From Whitmania pigra (taxonomy: Eukaryota > Annelida > Clitellata > Hirudinida > Haemopidae): DNA of 64,000 nt. Below the pieces are notes generated by a model. It was not told the DNA's origin and did not search any database. It saw only the letters and a program-made list of their open reading frames with translations. The position numbers and the translations under genes were made by a program. Location of the stretch: positions 2,048,001-2,112,000 of the forward strand of contig JAJTWR010000044.1 in assembly GCA_021613335.1 (NCBI GenBank). The letters are read 5' to 3'. Numbering within the stretch: position 1 is the stretch's first letter; each line of letters starts with the position of its first letter. This document shows positions 50,501-63,100 of this stretch, in pieces.

Positions 50501-53500
50501 GAATTTGAACTCAATAGATTGAATTGGGAAGACATTGCATTAAACTTATCAAATCTCATTAATATTCAGGTTGGACCAGAATTCAGGCTAACTTATCCCA
50601 TAGTAAATCTCACAGTCAGAGAAGCAAGTGTGAGTTTTTGAACTTTCTGTCACTTCTTTTGCGAATTTTCTAGGGATCAGTTATCTTATTAATTTGTTTG
50701 CCTTCCTTTGGTTGTCAATTAAGTGTTATTTAATTGCAAATAGATATTACTTAATCATCTTTTTTGCCAACTATGTTAAATGTAATTGGTATCGTGATAA
50801 TGATTATTACAATCCTGTTTATTAGCTCACGTCGGACTCAAACATGAGACATGCTAAGGTGCGTCTTCTTAATGGATCAGAAGTGGATGTTTTATGCTGT
50901 CCAACCAACACTGGTCAACAACTTTATGAATGTGTTGCTGCCTTCCTACGTCTTAAAGAACCCCATCTCTTTGGACTGGCTGTGCCTAAGGGTGTGTATT
51001 TCAGTATAATTATCTCCCTAATACATCTGATCAAGTTCGTGTTGAAGCTGTAAACATTGAAACTCATCAAGTTTTAAATTTCAATTTATGTTATTGCATC
51101 TTTTTTTTATTGCAGATGAAGAGTTACTGTTCCTTGACAAAGAATTAGAATTGAGGAAAGTGGCTCCTTTGGACTGGAATGAGAAGAAGTTTCGGAGCAG
51201 AACATCTTCCTTCCTTTTGCTGCATTTTTGCATTCAATACTTTATTCCAAACACCAGCTATTTGAGGTAGGGTGCAATGGTGCATTCAATTACATAATCA
51301 ATGTTTATCTTTGATATATCAAACTTATCATTCGTTTGTTAAAGATTTTTTTCCACTCTGCACTTATTTTATCTGCAACTCCGACAACATGTTCTCTCGG
51401 GACGACTCCAAATCAACAACATCCAAAGCAACTTTCTCTTGGCAGCACTGGCTCTTAAGGCAGAATATGGAAACAGAGGAGATGCAGAGAATTTCTCCTC
51501 CCAGGATTACCTGCCTCAGACGATGATCAGAAAGTCTGGTGAGGCTGTCTGCAGAACTTCAACACTCCACAAGTGGAGAGGAATTTCTACCATTCCTCAA
51601 AGGGATGCTGAGAGGATATTTGTTGAGGTAATTGCATTTTAAATTTATGTCGAGATTTTTTGCAGAAAATAAATTTGCAGTTGTGGACTGGTGCCAAGTC
51701 CAAATTTAATTTTTGAATTTATTTTTAAATTAAATTTTAAGATTTTTGATTTGTAGAAATGCATGGCCTTTACAGAATATGGCTACCACTTCTACAGAGT
51801 TTCAAAAGTAAAATGAGGAGTGCCTTTATCATTGCATAATATCATTTAACATAACAGATAAATAACATTTATATTGTGATGTTTTTTAATAATTTTTAAA
51901 ATTTGTATAAGTTTTGTATGTTTATGTAGTTTTACCCCATGATGAAGCATGATGGCTTATATGTCTGCATGTTTAAAGTCAAATATTATTTGAACCAGGT
52001 AAACAACATTTTAGCCCCTAACAACACCTGGATTGGACTGGGAATTCCAGGAATTGTGGTTGGTCGAGATTTGGATGAGTCAAGGGTTCTTGAGGTCTTG
52101 CACCAGTGGAGTAACATGTTGAAGGTTGATGTTTTTCATAATTGTTTATAATTAATTTTCAAATTTTACTGATTACTCTTGATAACTTTGGTAAAAGTTT
52201 ATTATTAACTTAGGCTATCATTCTGACATCATCATCTTAACAATTTCCAATATTCCAGGTTTCGTACAACAGGCATAGATTTAGCATCTCAAACAACCGT
52301 ACAAAATTCAATTACTATATGGACAGTTTCAGGAAGTAAGAAAATTTTCAAATAAATTTATGTTTAGTGATTATTTTACTCTAATGAGAGCTATATATAA
52401 ATAATTATCTGATAAGGTGCAGATACCTGCTTTGGCTTGTGTCTGATCAGCATTTTTTCAAGTTGGTTCCCACTTTGCCTGTGGATAGAAATGAAGCCAG
52501 AATAATCAATGGTTTTCAATTTAATTTTCTAAAATTTTAATAATAAAGATGTTACAAATACATGATTGTACAAATGATTGGACAATTGCCATACTGTTAA
52601 CCCTCTATAGATTAATAATCAAATGTATAACTGACATTATATAGAGCAAAAATTACCAAGTCATTATATACAGACAACATTGATATTAAGCACTTTAAAA
52701 TATTTGTTATTAAGTTACAAACATTAAGTGTTGCTTTTTACTCATGTTACATTGTTGCATTTTCAAGAGTTAGTAAATATTATCTCATTAGTCAGTTCTT
52801 ATTTTATGATTAAATTAGAAACTTTTTTATGCTGATAAAATATCTTTTGTGAATGTCATTGTGAATGATGTTTGCAGATGTCATGGAACCAAAAAGAAGT
52901 TTATTAGCAAAGAAGAGTGAACTGCAGAATGCAAAAAATAAAGAGGTTGAATTAATGAAATTGAAATTATATAATAATCCTCTTCATTTGGCTAAAAATC
53001 ATCTCATACTACAGAATCAAAAGCAAGAATTAATTAACTCAATTGACATTGGTGTGATTATTTTTTAGTGCATTGCATCAGTTAATATGAGACAAATATT
53101 ATGTCATTAGTGTATCAAATAATACAAGTCAAATATTAAGTGCGGTCACCTTGATTTCATTTCTATGTAGGATTTTCAAGTGCCTTCGACATCGTTTGCA
53201 CAAGATGATCAAATTCAGCTGGACCCACAGAATAAAAATTTAAAACATTTGCAAGAAACACCTCAGGTTGAAATTTGTAGAATTAAAAAATAAAGCTGGT
53301 ACCACACCCGAAATCACAATAAGTGTTCACATCTGGATGAAACCTCGAGATACTGAAATTGATTGGCAACCCTAACTTTGATGCCTTGTATGTATCGCCT
53401 GGGGACATCCTGGATTGACCGTCCACTATCTATTTGCTAATTCTTGCTCCTTGGGAAAACGACTGAAATCCACATCCATTGACTGACTCATACAAACTTG

Positions 53501-56500
53501 CTGCCATTTCATACTTCAGTTGTCTCTTGGCTATGGATCCTTTTGATTTTTAGAACTTTCTGTATTCGCAAAGAATTGTGCTATTATCCTTCAATGTATT
53601 CAGCAGAAACTCTTCCTCATTGGTGTTGGACTGTGCCACCATTGCCGACATTCTGTTGACTCTTATAATTATTATTGTTTTTATTGTTATCATTATTGTT
53701 TTTGTTGTTATTATTAATATTTAATATCAATCCATGCACAGTTCTTGTTAATTCTTTTAATAATAATATGTTTATTTATGTAATCATCAGCATCATCAGT
53801 GACTTGTGCCCCAGCACTTACTTTAAATGCAACAGTGTTTTATTTTAGGTTGATCTGCCATCTTTTGATTTTGAGGACTTGAAAAATGATTCAAATCCTT
53901 CTCAAGTAACTTTCGAAACCACCCAGGAAGATTTAAGAAAACCAGATGTTTGAAAATGTTTTTTTTTATTTGTTAAAAATAGGAAATACATGATTCCATA
54001 ACAAACATGCCACATATAAAAATTGTGGCTATAGAAGTATTGCTCTCATTATGTCTACAATAATGTTGCATCAGTAAATAATTTGTCCACATTTGTACAT
54101 TGGTTATACCTCCAAATACAAGTCAAATAAGTTAGTTATTTTAATGCGTGAATAATTTATAGCTCGTAACTTTTAACATGTAGGTGTATCCAAAAAGTAC
54201 TTCAAAGTTACCTGCACAGAAATTTGGTCAAGAAGTCAATGTGAATAAGTCACAACTCACCATCCAGAATAAACGTTTAAGCTATGTACAGGAAAAGCCT
54301 CAGGTTAGGATACAATAAAAATAGGATAATAAGTATATAAATAAGTAAGGATATGTAATATTTTATGAATTCATTGCATTTCAGGTTGATCTGCCTGTTT
54401 TTAAGATAGGAGATGATTACAACTTGCCAGATCCTGCTCCAACAGCTAATGAGAGTTTCATCGAAGAAAATCCAGTTAAATCAGAGGTGTGTTGACCAAG
54501 TTGGAAGTCATAATCATACTTCATGATTTTTATTTTTGTTCAATAAAAAAAGTCATTGTCATTTTGTTACTATTATATGTAAAAAATATAATTTTTCAGA
54601 CATTTTGTTAGATTTGTTACAAAAAGATGCTGCATTTAATTGTAAGGCTTTAAATCATTTTATAAAACAATTGTTGCTGCAGAGAATGCCAAATCAAAAG
54701 ATTTCAATGAACAATGATGCAATTCCAAACAACAGCACTTTGGAGACAAATACTGAGATTCAAAAGGTAATAAATTTTGCTTTTTAGATGTAAATTTATT
54801 TTGGTTTGCTTTCCTTGAAGGTGAATGACTCAAACAATCTTTTCTGTAGATTTCTCCAATTGCTGCTTCCACAGTTTCCAACAATTCAAGAAGCTTCAAC
54901 AAAAAGCCACCTGCCAAATTTCCGAGATTATTGAAAGATTCTCAATCAAAAGTTAGGATTAAGTGATATTGGTTGATTGTGCTTATGATTGTGGAACTTC
55001 TCATGATTACATAGATAATATATCGTAATATTATTTATATTTAATATATTGAATAAATGAGTTAAATAAATTGATGCTGATTGATGGATAGACATTCTTC
55101 TGTGTTTCTTTCTCTATTCTTATATTATTATAATAATATTAATATTATCACTAATATTTAATTATTACTATTATTATTACTATTATTTGTTGTTGATGAT
55201 TACCTTGATATTTGTAATATTGATGTTTGTTTTGGTGACATGATCTTCAATTCTTCTGTAAAAGATTTCACAATCTCATTTGTACTTACATTCAATCTTA
55301 ACATTCATTCTGTCCATTGTTAATCTTAATAATATTTCAGAGCAGCCAATCACTGGCATTACCATCAGTGGTTGTTAACGATTTTTCGAACCAATCAGAG
55401 GTTGGCATCCTATCATCATCTGGCATTAAAATGAATCCTCTTTATCAGGATGAAGAATCTTCTCCTGTGAGATAAGACCAACTCTTAATTTATTTTTGAA
55501 GTTTTGTGGTTAACCATGACAATAATTAAATTATTTAAAGCTAGTTATAATAAATTAAATACTAAGCATCACTTTTTAATCATGAAAAATTTGCAGAAAG
55601 ATGAAATGGATTCCAATGCAACGCCAGTGCCAATACTCAGACATTCTTTGTTAAAAGAATCGAATGCCACACAAAATCCAGCTGCAAGTCAGAAAGATGA
55701 AGACCTTAAGCAGAGGATTAAATTGACTCTGGAGAGGAAAGCACCGAACGGCTATGGCATCGGGTTGGCCAGGGAGAGGAAACGCGAAGGAGTCTTCATC
55801 GTATCACTGCTGCCAGGAGGAGTTGCAGACTTGGATGGCAGGTCTCGATAATAAGAAACAATGGCAATAATTACCTCATTTATTTCTTTAAGCAATAAGT
55901 CTTTACAGTGTTATATTTGAAAACCTGAATATCATGAGACTAAAGTTAGTCAAGATACAACATTCAACATCTGCTATGTGCATTAACTATTGAAATAGTA
56001 AATAAAAAAAATGAATATACATTTAATATGTGGTACTCAATATATTATATATATATATACTATATATATATATATACTAAATATTGCTATTTAACTATAA
56101 TGATTACTCTGCTCAAAAGTTATCATATTACAGATTGGCACCAGGAGATGAAATAAAAATGGTAAATGGAGAGGATGTGTCAGGAAGTGGTGGTTATTGG
56201 ACAGCCATCAAGTTGTTGTCTCAAGATGTTGCCAGTTTAGAAGTGGAAAGAAAAATGGCACCTTTAAATTGGTCGACCAATGAAGCTCAACTACCCGGCG
56301 AGAACCCACCATCAGGTAGTGCAGGGTGAAGTTATTAAGAAGTGGAACAATTAATTAAATTACTCTTGTAAACATTTTGGGTCACAATGATCGATGGTTA
56401 CATGATAATGGAATTACATTTTAATTGATGTAATGAGGATATAAACCAAATTGAGTTTCTTTACTTTATTAGATCTCAGAGGTTTGCATTTTGTAGTTGC

Positions 56501-59266
56501 TGGTGTTTCGGATTAGGGAATTTCGAGGTGGTTGGCAAATTTTGTTCCTTCTTTCAACTTTGTTTAAAGTTACCTGGTTTTGACGTTTTCAACATTCTTT
56601 TATTTAATTTTAAACTTCCATTAGATAGGTCAAGTTTTTAATTTATTGTTTTAATGTTGATTCAATTTAAAAGCAGAAGTGTTTTCACCTCTCTAAATAT
56701 TGTCAGTATTTACAAATCCGACTTTTAAAGTGAATTAAGTTTCAATTAAAACTTTATGCATTGATTTCATGTCTGACTATTGCCAGTTAGTGATACTCTT
56801 GGGATATCAGAATTTGACAAACCCCTTGAAAAGGCTGAGTCTAGGGTCTCTAGTGCTATGTCTGACACGACCTCTCTTCAAAATTATCACTTTGAAGCGA
56901 CAGATGCTCTTGATTCCAATGATTCTCCAATAAATTCTGTGAGAAACATGATTGGGAAATTTGAGTCGATTCCTCAAACTCCAACAAATCTCAACAAGAA
57001 CAACAACAACAATGAATCACCAAGAATAAGAAAACATTCCTTTATGGAACCTGATGGAGCCACCTCAGCTGTCGAAAAAGACAAAGATGGAAACATTATG
57101 ACACAAATGTCCTTGAATGATGTTGTCTTTGTGGACAAAAAAGATATGGTTGTGGAAATCTTCCCGTTACTTCCAAATGGTGAACTTTGAATGTTTTGAT
57201 TGTCAAGAGTTAAATATTTACATCTAGTTCTTATATCTTTACATTATAATTTAATTATTCTTAAAATATTTTAGACATTCAGGAGATTGTGAGGGCTGCA
57301 GGAGAAATCTCTGATTTGTTGCTGCTTTCCAAGTTTAAGAACAATTTCACTGCTTTTAAGAACTATGAGGCAGAAGAGTTAAAAAAACTGATTAATAAGT
57401 TGGAGACTCAATTGAATCATGATCAACCCCTTGTTGAATTCAAGGTATTGAATCATTATTATTTTTATTAGGGACCATCTACAAATGATGTCATGCACTT
57501 TTGGCTTACTTTTTACCCACTCGCCCCATTGTCACTTTTCATCACAAAAATCAATCCTCCCCTACCAATATGACGTCACAAGGTTATGATCCTCTCAGAA
57601 AAAATGTAACATTAATTTTTCAATAAATTCATAAGAAAATTAAAGTTAATGTTTTTAATAATTAAAAAAAAAAATCTCAATTGGTGTTACATCACAGATT
57701 TTATCCCCCATTCCCCTTTGTTACATATCGTTACAAATGTTTGAACTCCCTTTCCCCTAAGTGTGAGACATGATTCTGGATTTCATAACAACAATTATTA
57801 ATACTTTATGTTGTCTTAAGGGTTTAGCTCATCCAAGGAGAAATGATCCATGTGTGGAGGGATCAAAACCTGACAAAAGACTCAGAAATAGATTTCAAAA
57901 CATTCTCCCATGTTGGTATTTTAAATTTGTGACGTATGGGAGACTTTCGAATTCATGAGAATAACATGTCATCAAACATCAAGTCCGTAGGGCTGGTTCT
58001 AAGAATATTGCCTGATTATTGACATTACATGCAACACTATTATACTTCTTCTTATTTAGCTAAACAGTGGTTCTCAATACATCAATTGTATATTTTCTGC
58101 ATTTGTTCCTCAATTCCATGTGAATTAACATGTGCTTGATAAAATGTTCATAATAAATCCGGAAATTAAAATATGTTATAATATGTTCGAACAGATTTGT
58201 ATTTCTTTTTAATAATGTTGAGTGTTTCCGTTACCTTGCAGTTGATAGTTCAAGAGTTGTTTTGCAGCCTCTCCAAAGTTCAGACCTAAAAACCAACAAT
58301 TACATAAATGCAAGTCACATCAAGTATCAAGTTGGAAGAACTCAATTTGCATTCATTGCAACCCAGGCACCTTTGGCGAACACAACTGCAGACTTTTGGG
58401 TGATGATTTGGCAAAATAATGTGAAGTTTATTTCAATGCTGACCAAAGAATTTGAAAATGGCCAGAACAAATGTTGTCATTATTGGCCCAACCACAAGCT
58501 TATTGTATGCAACCAGTAAGCTTCAGTGATTTAAAATATTCAATGAACTTCCAATTTAAATTATTTCGTCATGGAATTATGTTGTCATTATTTAATGCAA
58601 ATCCCAGATTGGAAATTACACTTGTGGAATCAAAGCAGTTGGAAGATTTTGATTTAAAGCTGTTCCACATAGTTGATCGGATCAGTTTTGAACGGCGGAT
58701 TGTGTGCCACTCGACCTTTCAAAATTGGCCTCTCGAACCCAGAACCGGAGACACTACTTCCATTATGAAGGTTCTTGAAACTATTTGAAATATTGCATTT
58801 TGTACAAGTTACTTCTAGATTACAACAATTGTAAGCAGAATTAAACTTCGTAGTTCGTATCCCTGATGGATTATTTTTCTGCTGGAGCACCTGTTGCCGT
58901 GCACTGCAGTGCTGGCATTGGAAGAACTGGCGTGCTCATCGCGCTGAAGATCTGCATTGAATTTTTGAGGGCCGACATGAAAGTTGGTTTCCCTAACTGT
59001 GTGGTTGTAGTAGTCTTATTTCATTTGTGGTGCATTTTTGTTCTGTGATTTTTTGACAACTTATGTGCAAAATTTTAGTTCTTGAGAATTTGTCTGGCTT
59101 CTTTCAGTTTAATCTGAAGGCAATTATTGAAGATCTGAGAACACAGAGAGGTGGAATGGTTCAAACAAAGCAACATTACCAGCTGTGCTGCCAGGCCATC
59201 CTTGACGTTTTCAAATTAATTTTGGAAATGAGTCGTTTATCTTCACAAGCCAGTAGTGGAACCTGA
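47576..59266 (+). CDS. PTPN13: PTPN13-like tyrosine phosphatase: KIND, FERM, PDZ, PTP
   Basis: Membrane-cortex scaffold phosphatase family (PTPN13/PTP-BL). The KIND domain opens at the start codon (VSLAECLEVKGAALDEAELW) and continues through 47972-48135, 48237-48302 (FIFSLGMSVYSAADYNL) and on to about 48653. A linker with a basic coiled coil (NNRRRRLESLRKGLRKLE, about 49400-49550) follows. FERM exons run about 50560-52500: LTYPIVNLTVRE, VRLLNGSEVDVLC, LFLDKELELRKVAPLDW, LLAALALKAEYGN, EYGYHFYRVSK. A low-complexity region with recurring QVDLP-F motifs follows (53860, 54385). One PDZ domain is at about 55720-56290 (GYGIGL, VSLLPGGVADLDG, LAPGDEIKMVNG). The PTP domain is at about 57290-59266: NRFQNIL, NNYINAS, HCSAGIGRTG, RGGMVQTKQHY. 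The WPD loop reads NWPLEPRTGD. Human PTPN13 has five PDZ domains; only one is seen here. Confidence 0.9.
56041..56085. repeat. (TA)n microsatellite in the PTPN13-like PDZ intron
   Basis: Nearly pure TA dinucleotide tract with a single interrupting actat, between the two exons encoding the PDZ domain. Confidence 0.9.
57473..57775. mobile_element. Non-autonomous interspersed repeat in a PTPN13-like intron
   Basis: About 300 bp running from gggaccatctacaaatgatg to aagtgtgagacatgattctg, with imperfectly complementary ends (atgatgtcatgcac versus the reverse complement of gtgtgagacatgat). The right half matches 11168-11220 in inverted orientation, showing it is a dispersed family. It has no coding capacity. 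It lies in the intron just before the conserved NRFQNIL exon of the PTP domain. Confidence 0.6.
58211..59266 (+). other. PTP catalytic core with altered WPD loop
   Basis: Sub-feature of the PTPN13-like gene. Substrate-loop NNYINAS, YWPN, P-loop HCSAGIGRTG (58902-58931, Cys codon 58905-58907) and Q-loop MVQTKQHYQLCCQ are retained. The loop expected to read WPD reads WPL, with Leu codon CTC at 58732-58734. In the family the Asp is the general acid/base of catalysis. The pTyr-loop has NRF where NRY is usual. Confidence 0.85.
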
Positions 59267-60122
59267 GTTTTGTTTTTCTCAAACTGTGCTGAAGTTGATT
59301 TAAATACTTTCAGAAAAAGATATTTTATCAGCCACAGAAACTTTTTAACTTGGTTTTTCATGTTGTGCATTCATGATTTATGATTCAGTTAAATTATTTT
59401 GAGGTTAATGAGTTCAAATACCAATGAGTTTTCAGTAAAAACGAATGTTTCGAGATGATGTGCACAGTGTCCATCTCTAAGCTGTGAAGAATTTATTATT
59501 TTGAACATATTAATTTATTAGTTTAAGCAGTTACCTGAGGATTACGGTGTAAGGTTTTATTACATCTAAAATGAAAAGCAGTGATGAAACAATGAGCACC
59601 GCATTTAAAAGCAAGATGACCAATGAAAGTTTAAAAATGTATTTTGCGCTTAATACAAACACTTAATGCTGATAAAACGAACTCACATGGAATAACTCCT
59701 ATAAAAAGCTGAAATTATTTGAGATTGTTTCTGAAACATTGTTGAACCAGAGGGGCCGAGAAGCAGAATCACAAGGGAATTAGGAGCGACGACCAATCAT
59801 GAGCAGCAATTAGAACTCTTAAGCAGGAAACTAAAACATCTCAGGGAATCCAACTGTGACTAGAATGAAGAAAGATCAGGATGCAAAAACTCTCGACTTG
59901 TCAAAATCAACTAGAGTGTGTTTGACTGGTTTGTGGGTCATGGGACTATTGAATGAATCGATGACAGAAGCTAGAACGTCTGTGGCCACGCGAAACAGAA
60001 ATATTCGTCATGGACAAAAATGGCTAAAAGAATCTGTAGTAATGAGCTCTACAAAATAATTTCACGGAAATTAATAAAACACGGAAGAATTCCTAAATTT
60101 TGGATACACAATATCCAGACTC
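59267..60122. other. Gap between convergent PTPN13-like and EFA6 genes
   Basis: No coding exon is supported. An open frame at 59856-60059 has no recognisable domain and lies in probable 3' UTR. No repeat or terminal inverted repeat was identified. Confidence 0.4.
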
Positions 60123-63100
60123 TCAAGCAAGTAGAAATGCAGGTCTGATTGCAGGCCTGTCAGACTGACTCCTCTTGAAGTTCAGAGATTCCTTTTTAGG
60201 TGCCTCTGATGCGGGCAGATGTGGTTGGCACTCCTCTGGAATGGTGCTCGGGTTGTGCTCCGATGTTTGGTGATGAGAGTGTGAGTTTTGATCGTGAGGA
60301 AGGATAAGGCTGCAGTACGTTTGGAATCTTTTGACCTAGAAAATTAGGAATGAACAGATGTGTGACCCCACAAACCTTTAAACATTTTTTTAAATAACGA
60401 ATGTCTCAAGTCCACCAAATATCCAATTCAGAGTTAATTCAATCAAACAAAGTAATAAATGATGTGCTTAGAACATCATGTCCATAAACATATTCTTAAG
60501 CAAATCCAGAGATTAAATTTATCAAATTTCTTGGTAATCAGTAACGTGGTAACCTCAAAAACCAAAAAGTTTTCCTTGTCAAGATAATCCATGATGATTC
60601 GAGATTTTGAACCTTTTTCTGGCGAATTAGCTCTATGTTCCTCGAGTTCGTTCTCAAACATTGTCAAACAACTCCTTAATTTTTGTAACTGTTCCAGCTG
60701 CCAAATAAGAAAATTGTGAGAAATCAGTAGACATATCAAATATGTGAGAATGAGGGAAAACCAACTGGATTGAGTTTGGTGTGCGATGATGGCATGAGAG
60801 GTCGCTGGAATTTCTTTTGCGATCCGACCGCACTTGGCAGGGGAGCCGACGACAATGTGGCCGCCACAAAGTTTATGCAGTTCACCCAGGACTGGCACTC
60901 TGCATTGTCGCTAGAATGCATAAAACAACTTTCTAGTAATTAATCACTGAAATTAGTTAAAAGTTAAAAGTAGTTATAAACCTAGTTTGAAAGAGGAATT
61001 GTGCAGAGTCAGATGTTGTAAGCCTGAAGACATGTTGCTTCTTGATGTAGTCATTTGCCTTTTCTGCCAAGGCATGATGTATTCTTATGGCATTGTGATT
61101 GTTCTGGTAATCAGAGGAGTTATTTCTTTTCATGCCATGCTCATCCTTATGGAGAAAGAGCACTAAATCCTTCAGCGTGGCGTAGAACATCCGCCAACCT
61201 CTTTTGCCAAAAGAAGCTGAATTATTTAGCATTGAAAAAATTACCAAGCAAGCTTTCAATAAATAGGATGAAAATGCTTTTTTTTGCTTACTTCTGTGGC
61301 CATCGGGGTCAACACAACACTTCCTCATGACAAATCCTTTCTTGTATTCTCGAGCTTTCTTTTGATCAGGAGCCTGAAGTAATGGTGATGATGATTATCA
61401 TGACGATGTTGGTGCATTAACTTAATTTTGCAGCTGAGTCATCACTTAGAATAACAAAGGCTCACACTTAAAAATGGATTGTTGCCAAGAATAGGAGTAG
61501 AGGCTGCAGTATTAAAATCAAAGCTTGCAGCATCCCTTGAAAACAAAAGCAGCAGAATTTATTAGATTTTCATCTAATCACTCAATTGTTCAATGTTTAA
61601 AGTTCTAACAGTGGGCATTTGAACGGTTCGTTGCACACCGATTGATAAACATCTTTGAGCAGATGCTCAGGAAAATCTTCTCCATCATTGAGAGCAGACA
61701 AATTATCCATGAATTCCTCCAAGGTCATCTTTCTAGCAATATTCTGAACATTGGCAATAAATACTTCGATCAAAATAGTTTGAAAGAAATATGTGGGATG
61801 ATAGGCTAAAATAACCTGACTGTGATGATCAATGTTTAAAAGCATCATGGCACAAATTAGCGTGTGGCATGAGTCTGAAATAAACATGTAATTTCTTTAT
61901 TTCTTGACTAAAAATGAATTTTGCAACATTTAGTTGGAAAACCAAAGTTTAATAAAAACAAGTTTAATAGAAATGAGACAGAAACTGTCAAACATTAATT
62001 ATCACATATTGAGCCATTATTGAGCATTTAATAACAACTTTAAACAAAACATTTAATAATATATATTAACAATAACATTAACAATAATAATAATAATAAT
62101 AATAATAACAATAATAATAATAATAAATGTTTATTTGTATAGTGCCATAAGCATAAGCATCAAGAGTGCTCAACCATCTACATAGCGACGCATCCAAGAG
62201 GTGCTTTGTGGCGGTGAAAGCCGGGTTGCGAACACAACATTTACCGACTGTCGCTTTTACCGTCGTTCGCAGGCAAGCAACCCTATGAGCTAACTTGCAT
62301 AGCCTACCATTTATGTAACGCTCCTTCCCAAGGACGCTCGTGGGAAGGTTTGCAGGCTGGGTTTCGAACCTGACACATTGCGACTGTTGCTATTACTGCC
62401 TTTTTGCAGGCAAGTAACCCATTCGGCCAACCTGCACATTTATGAGCATAACCATACCATTGTTAGACCACTTAAATGGTGTGGCATTGCAATGGGTGCA
62501 CTGTGACGTGCAAGTTGGGTCACAATGAGACACACAAGAAGAGTTGCTTTTGACATCAACTTGCAGGAATGCAATCCCCTCAGCACTCCATATCCAGAAC
62601 ATTATAAAAAAATTAGTTCAACTTAAAAGCTCAATTGTAATTGTAACTTCATTTATATAGCGCCATATGCATAGCGTCAGAGGCGCTTCTTGTAACCATT
62701 TATATAGCGCTCCTTCCCAAGGGCGCTGGCGGCAGTGCAGGCTGGGTTTCGAACACGACACATTACGACTGTTGTCATTACCCCCGTATGCAGGCACGTA
62801 ACCCGTTCGGCTAACCTGCACGCCGTGCAAATTACTGAAGAAAAATTGCATGACAGGCAAAGTCTTAACCATTAGACCATGTACCATGTGGGCATACAAC
62901 ACCTTTAGAAAAGAGCATTACATAAATTGTTTGTATACACATCTGACATTGTGTCTGTGGCAGTATAAAAAAAACAAATAAAAACAAATACAAACTCCAA
63001 AGCAAACCTTGAGAAAGAGAGAAATCTTTATTGCATTCAACAAATCGTTGAGAGAAGTGAGTAAGTACTCTTTCCCTCTCCTGCGTCTCCCCAACGAGAA

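Noticed and set aside
59856..60059. 67-codon frame between PTPN13-like and EFA6
   Set aside because: Composition unlike neighbouring exons, no recognisable domain, and it sits between two convergent 3' ends.
62129..62825. Possible functional tRNA genes
   Set aside because: A and B boxes are present, but no cloverleaf with paired acceptor and anticodon stems can be drawn; tails and repetition indicate SINEs.
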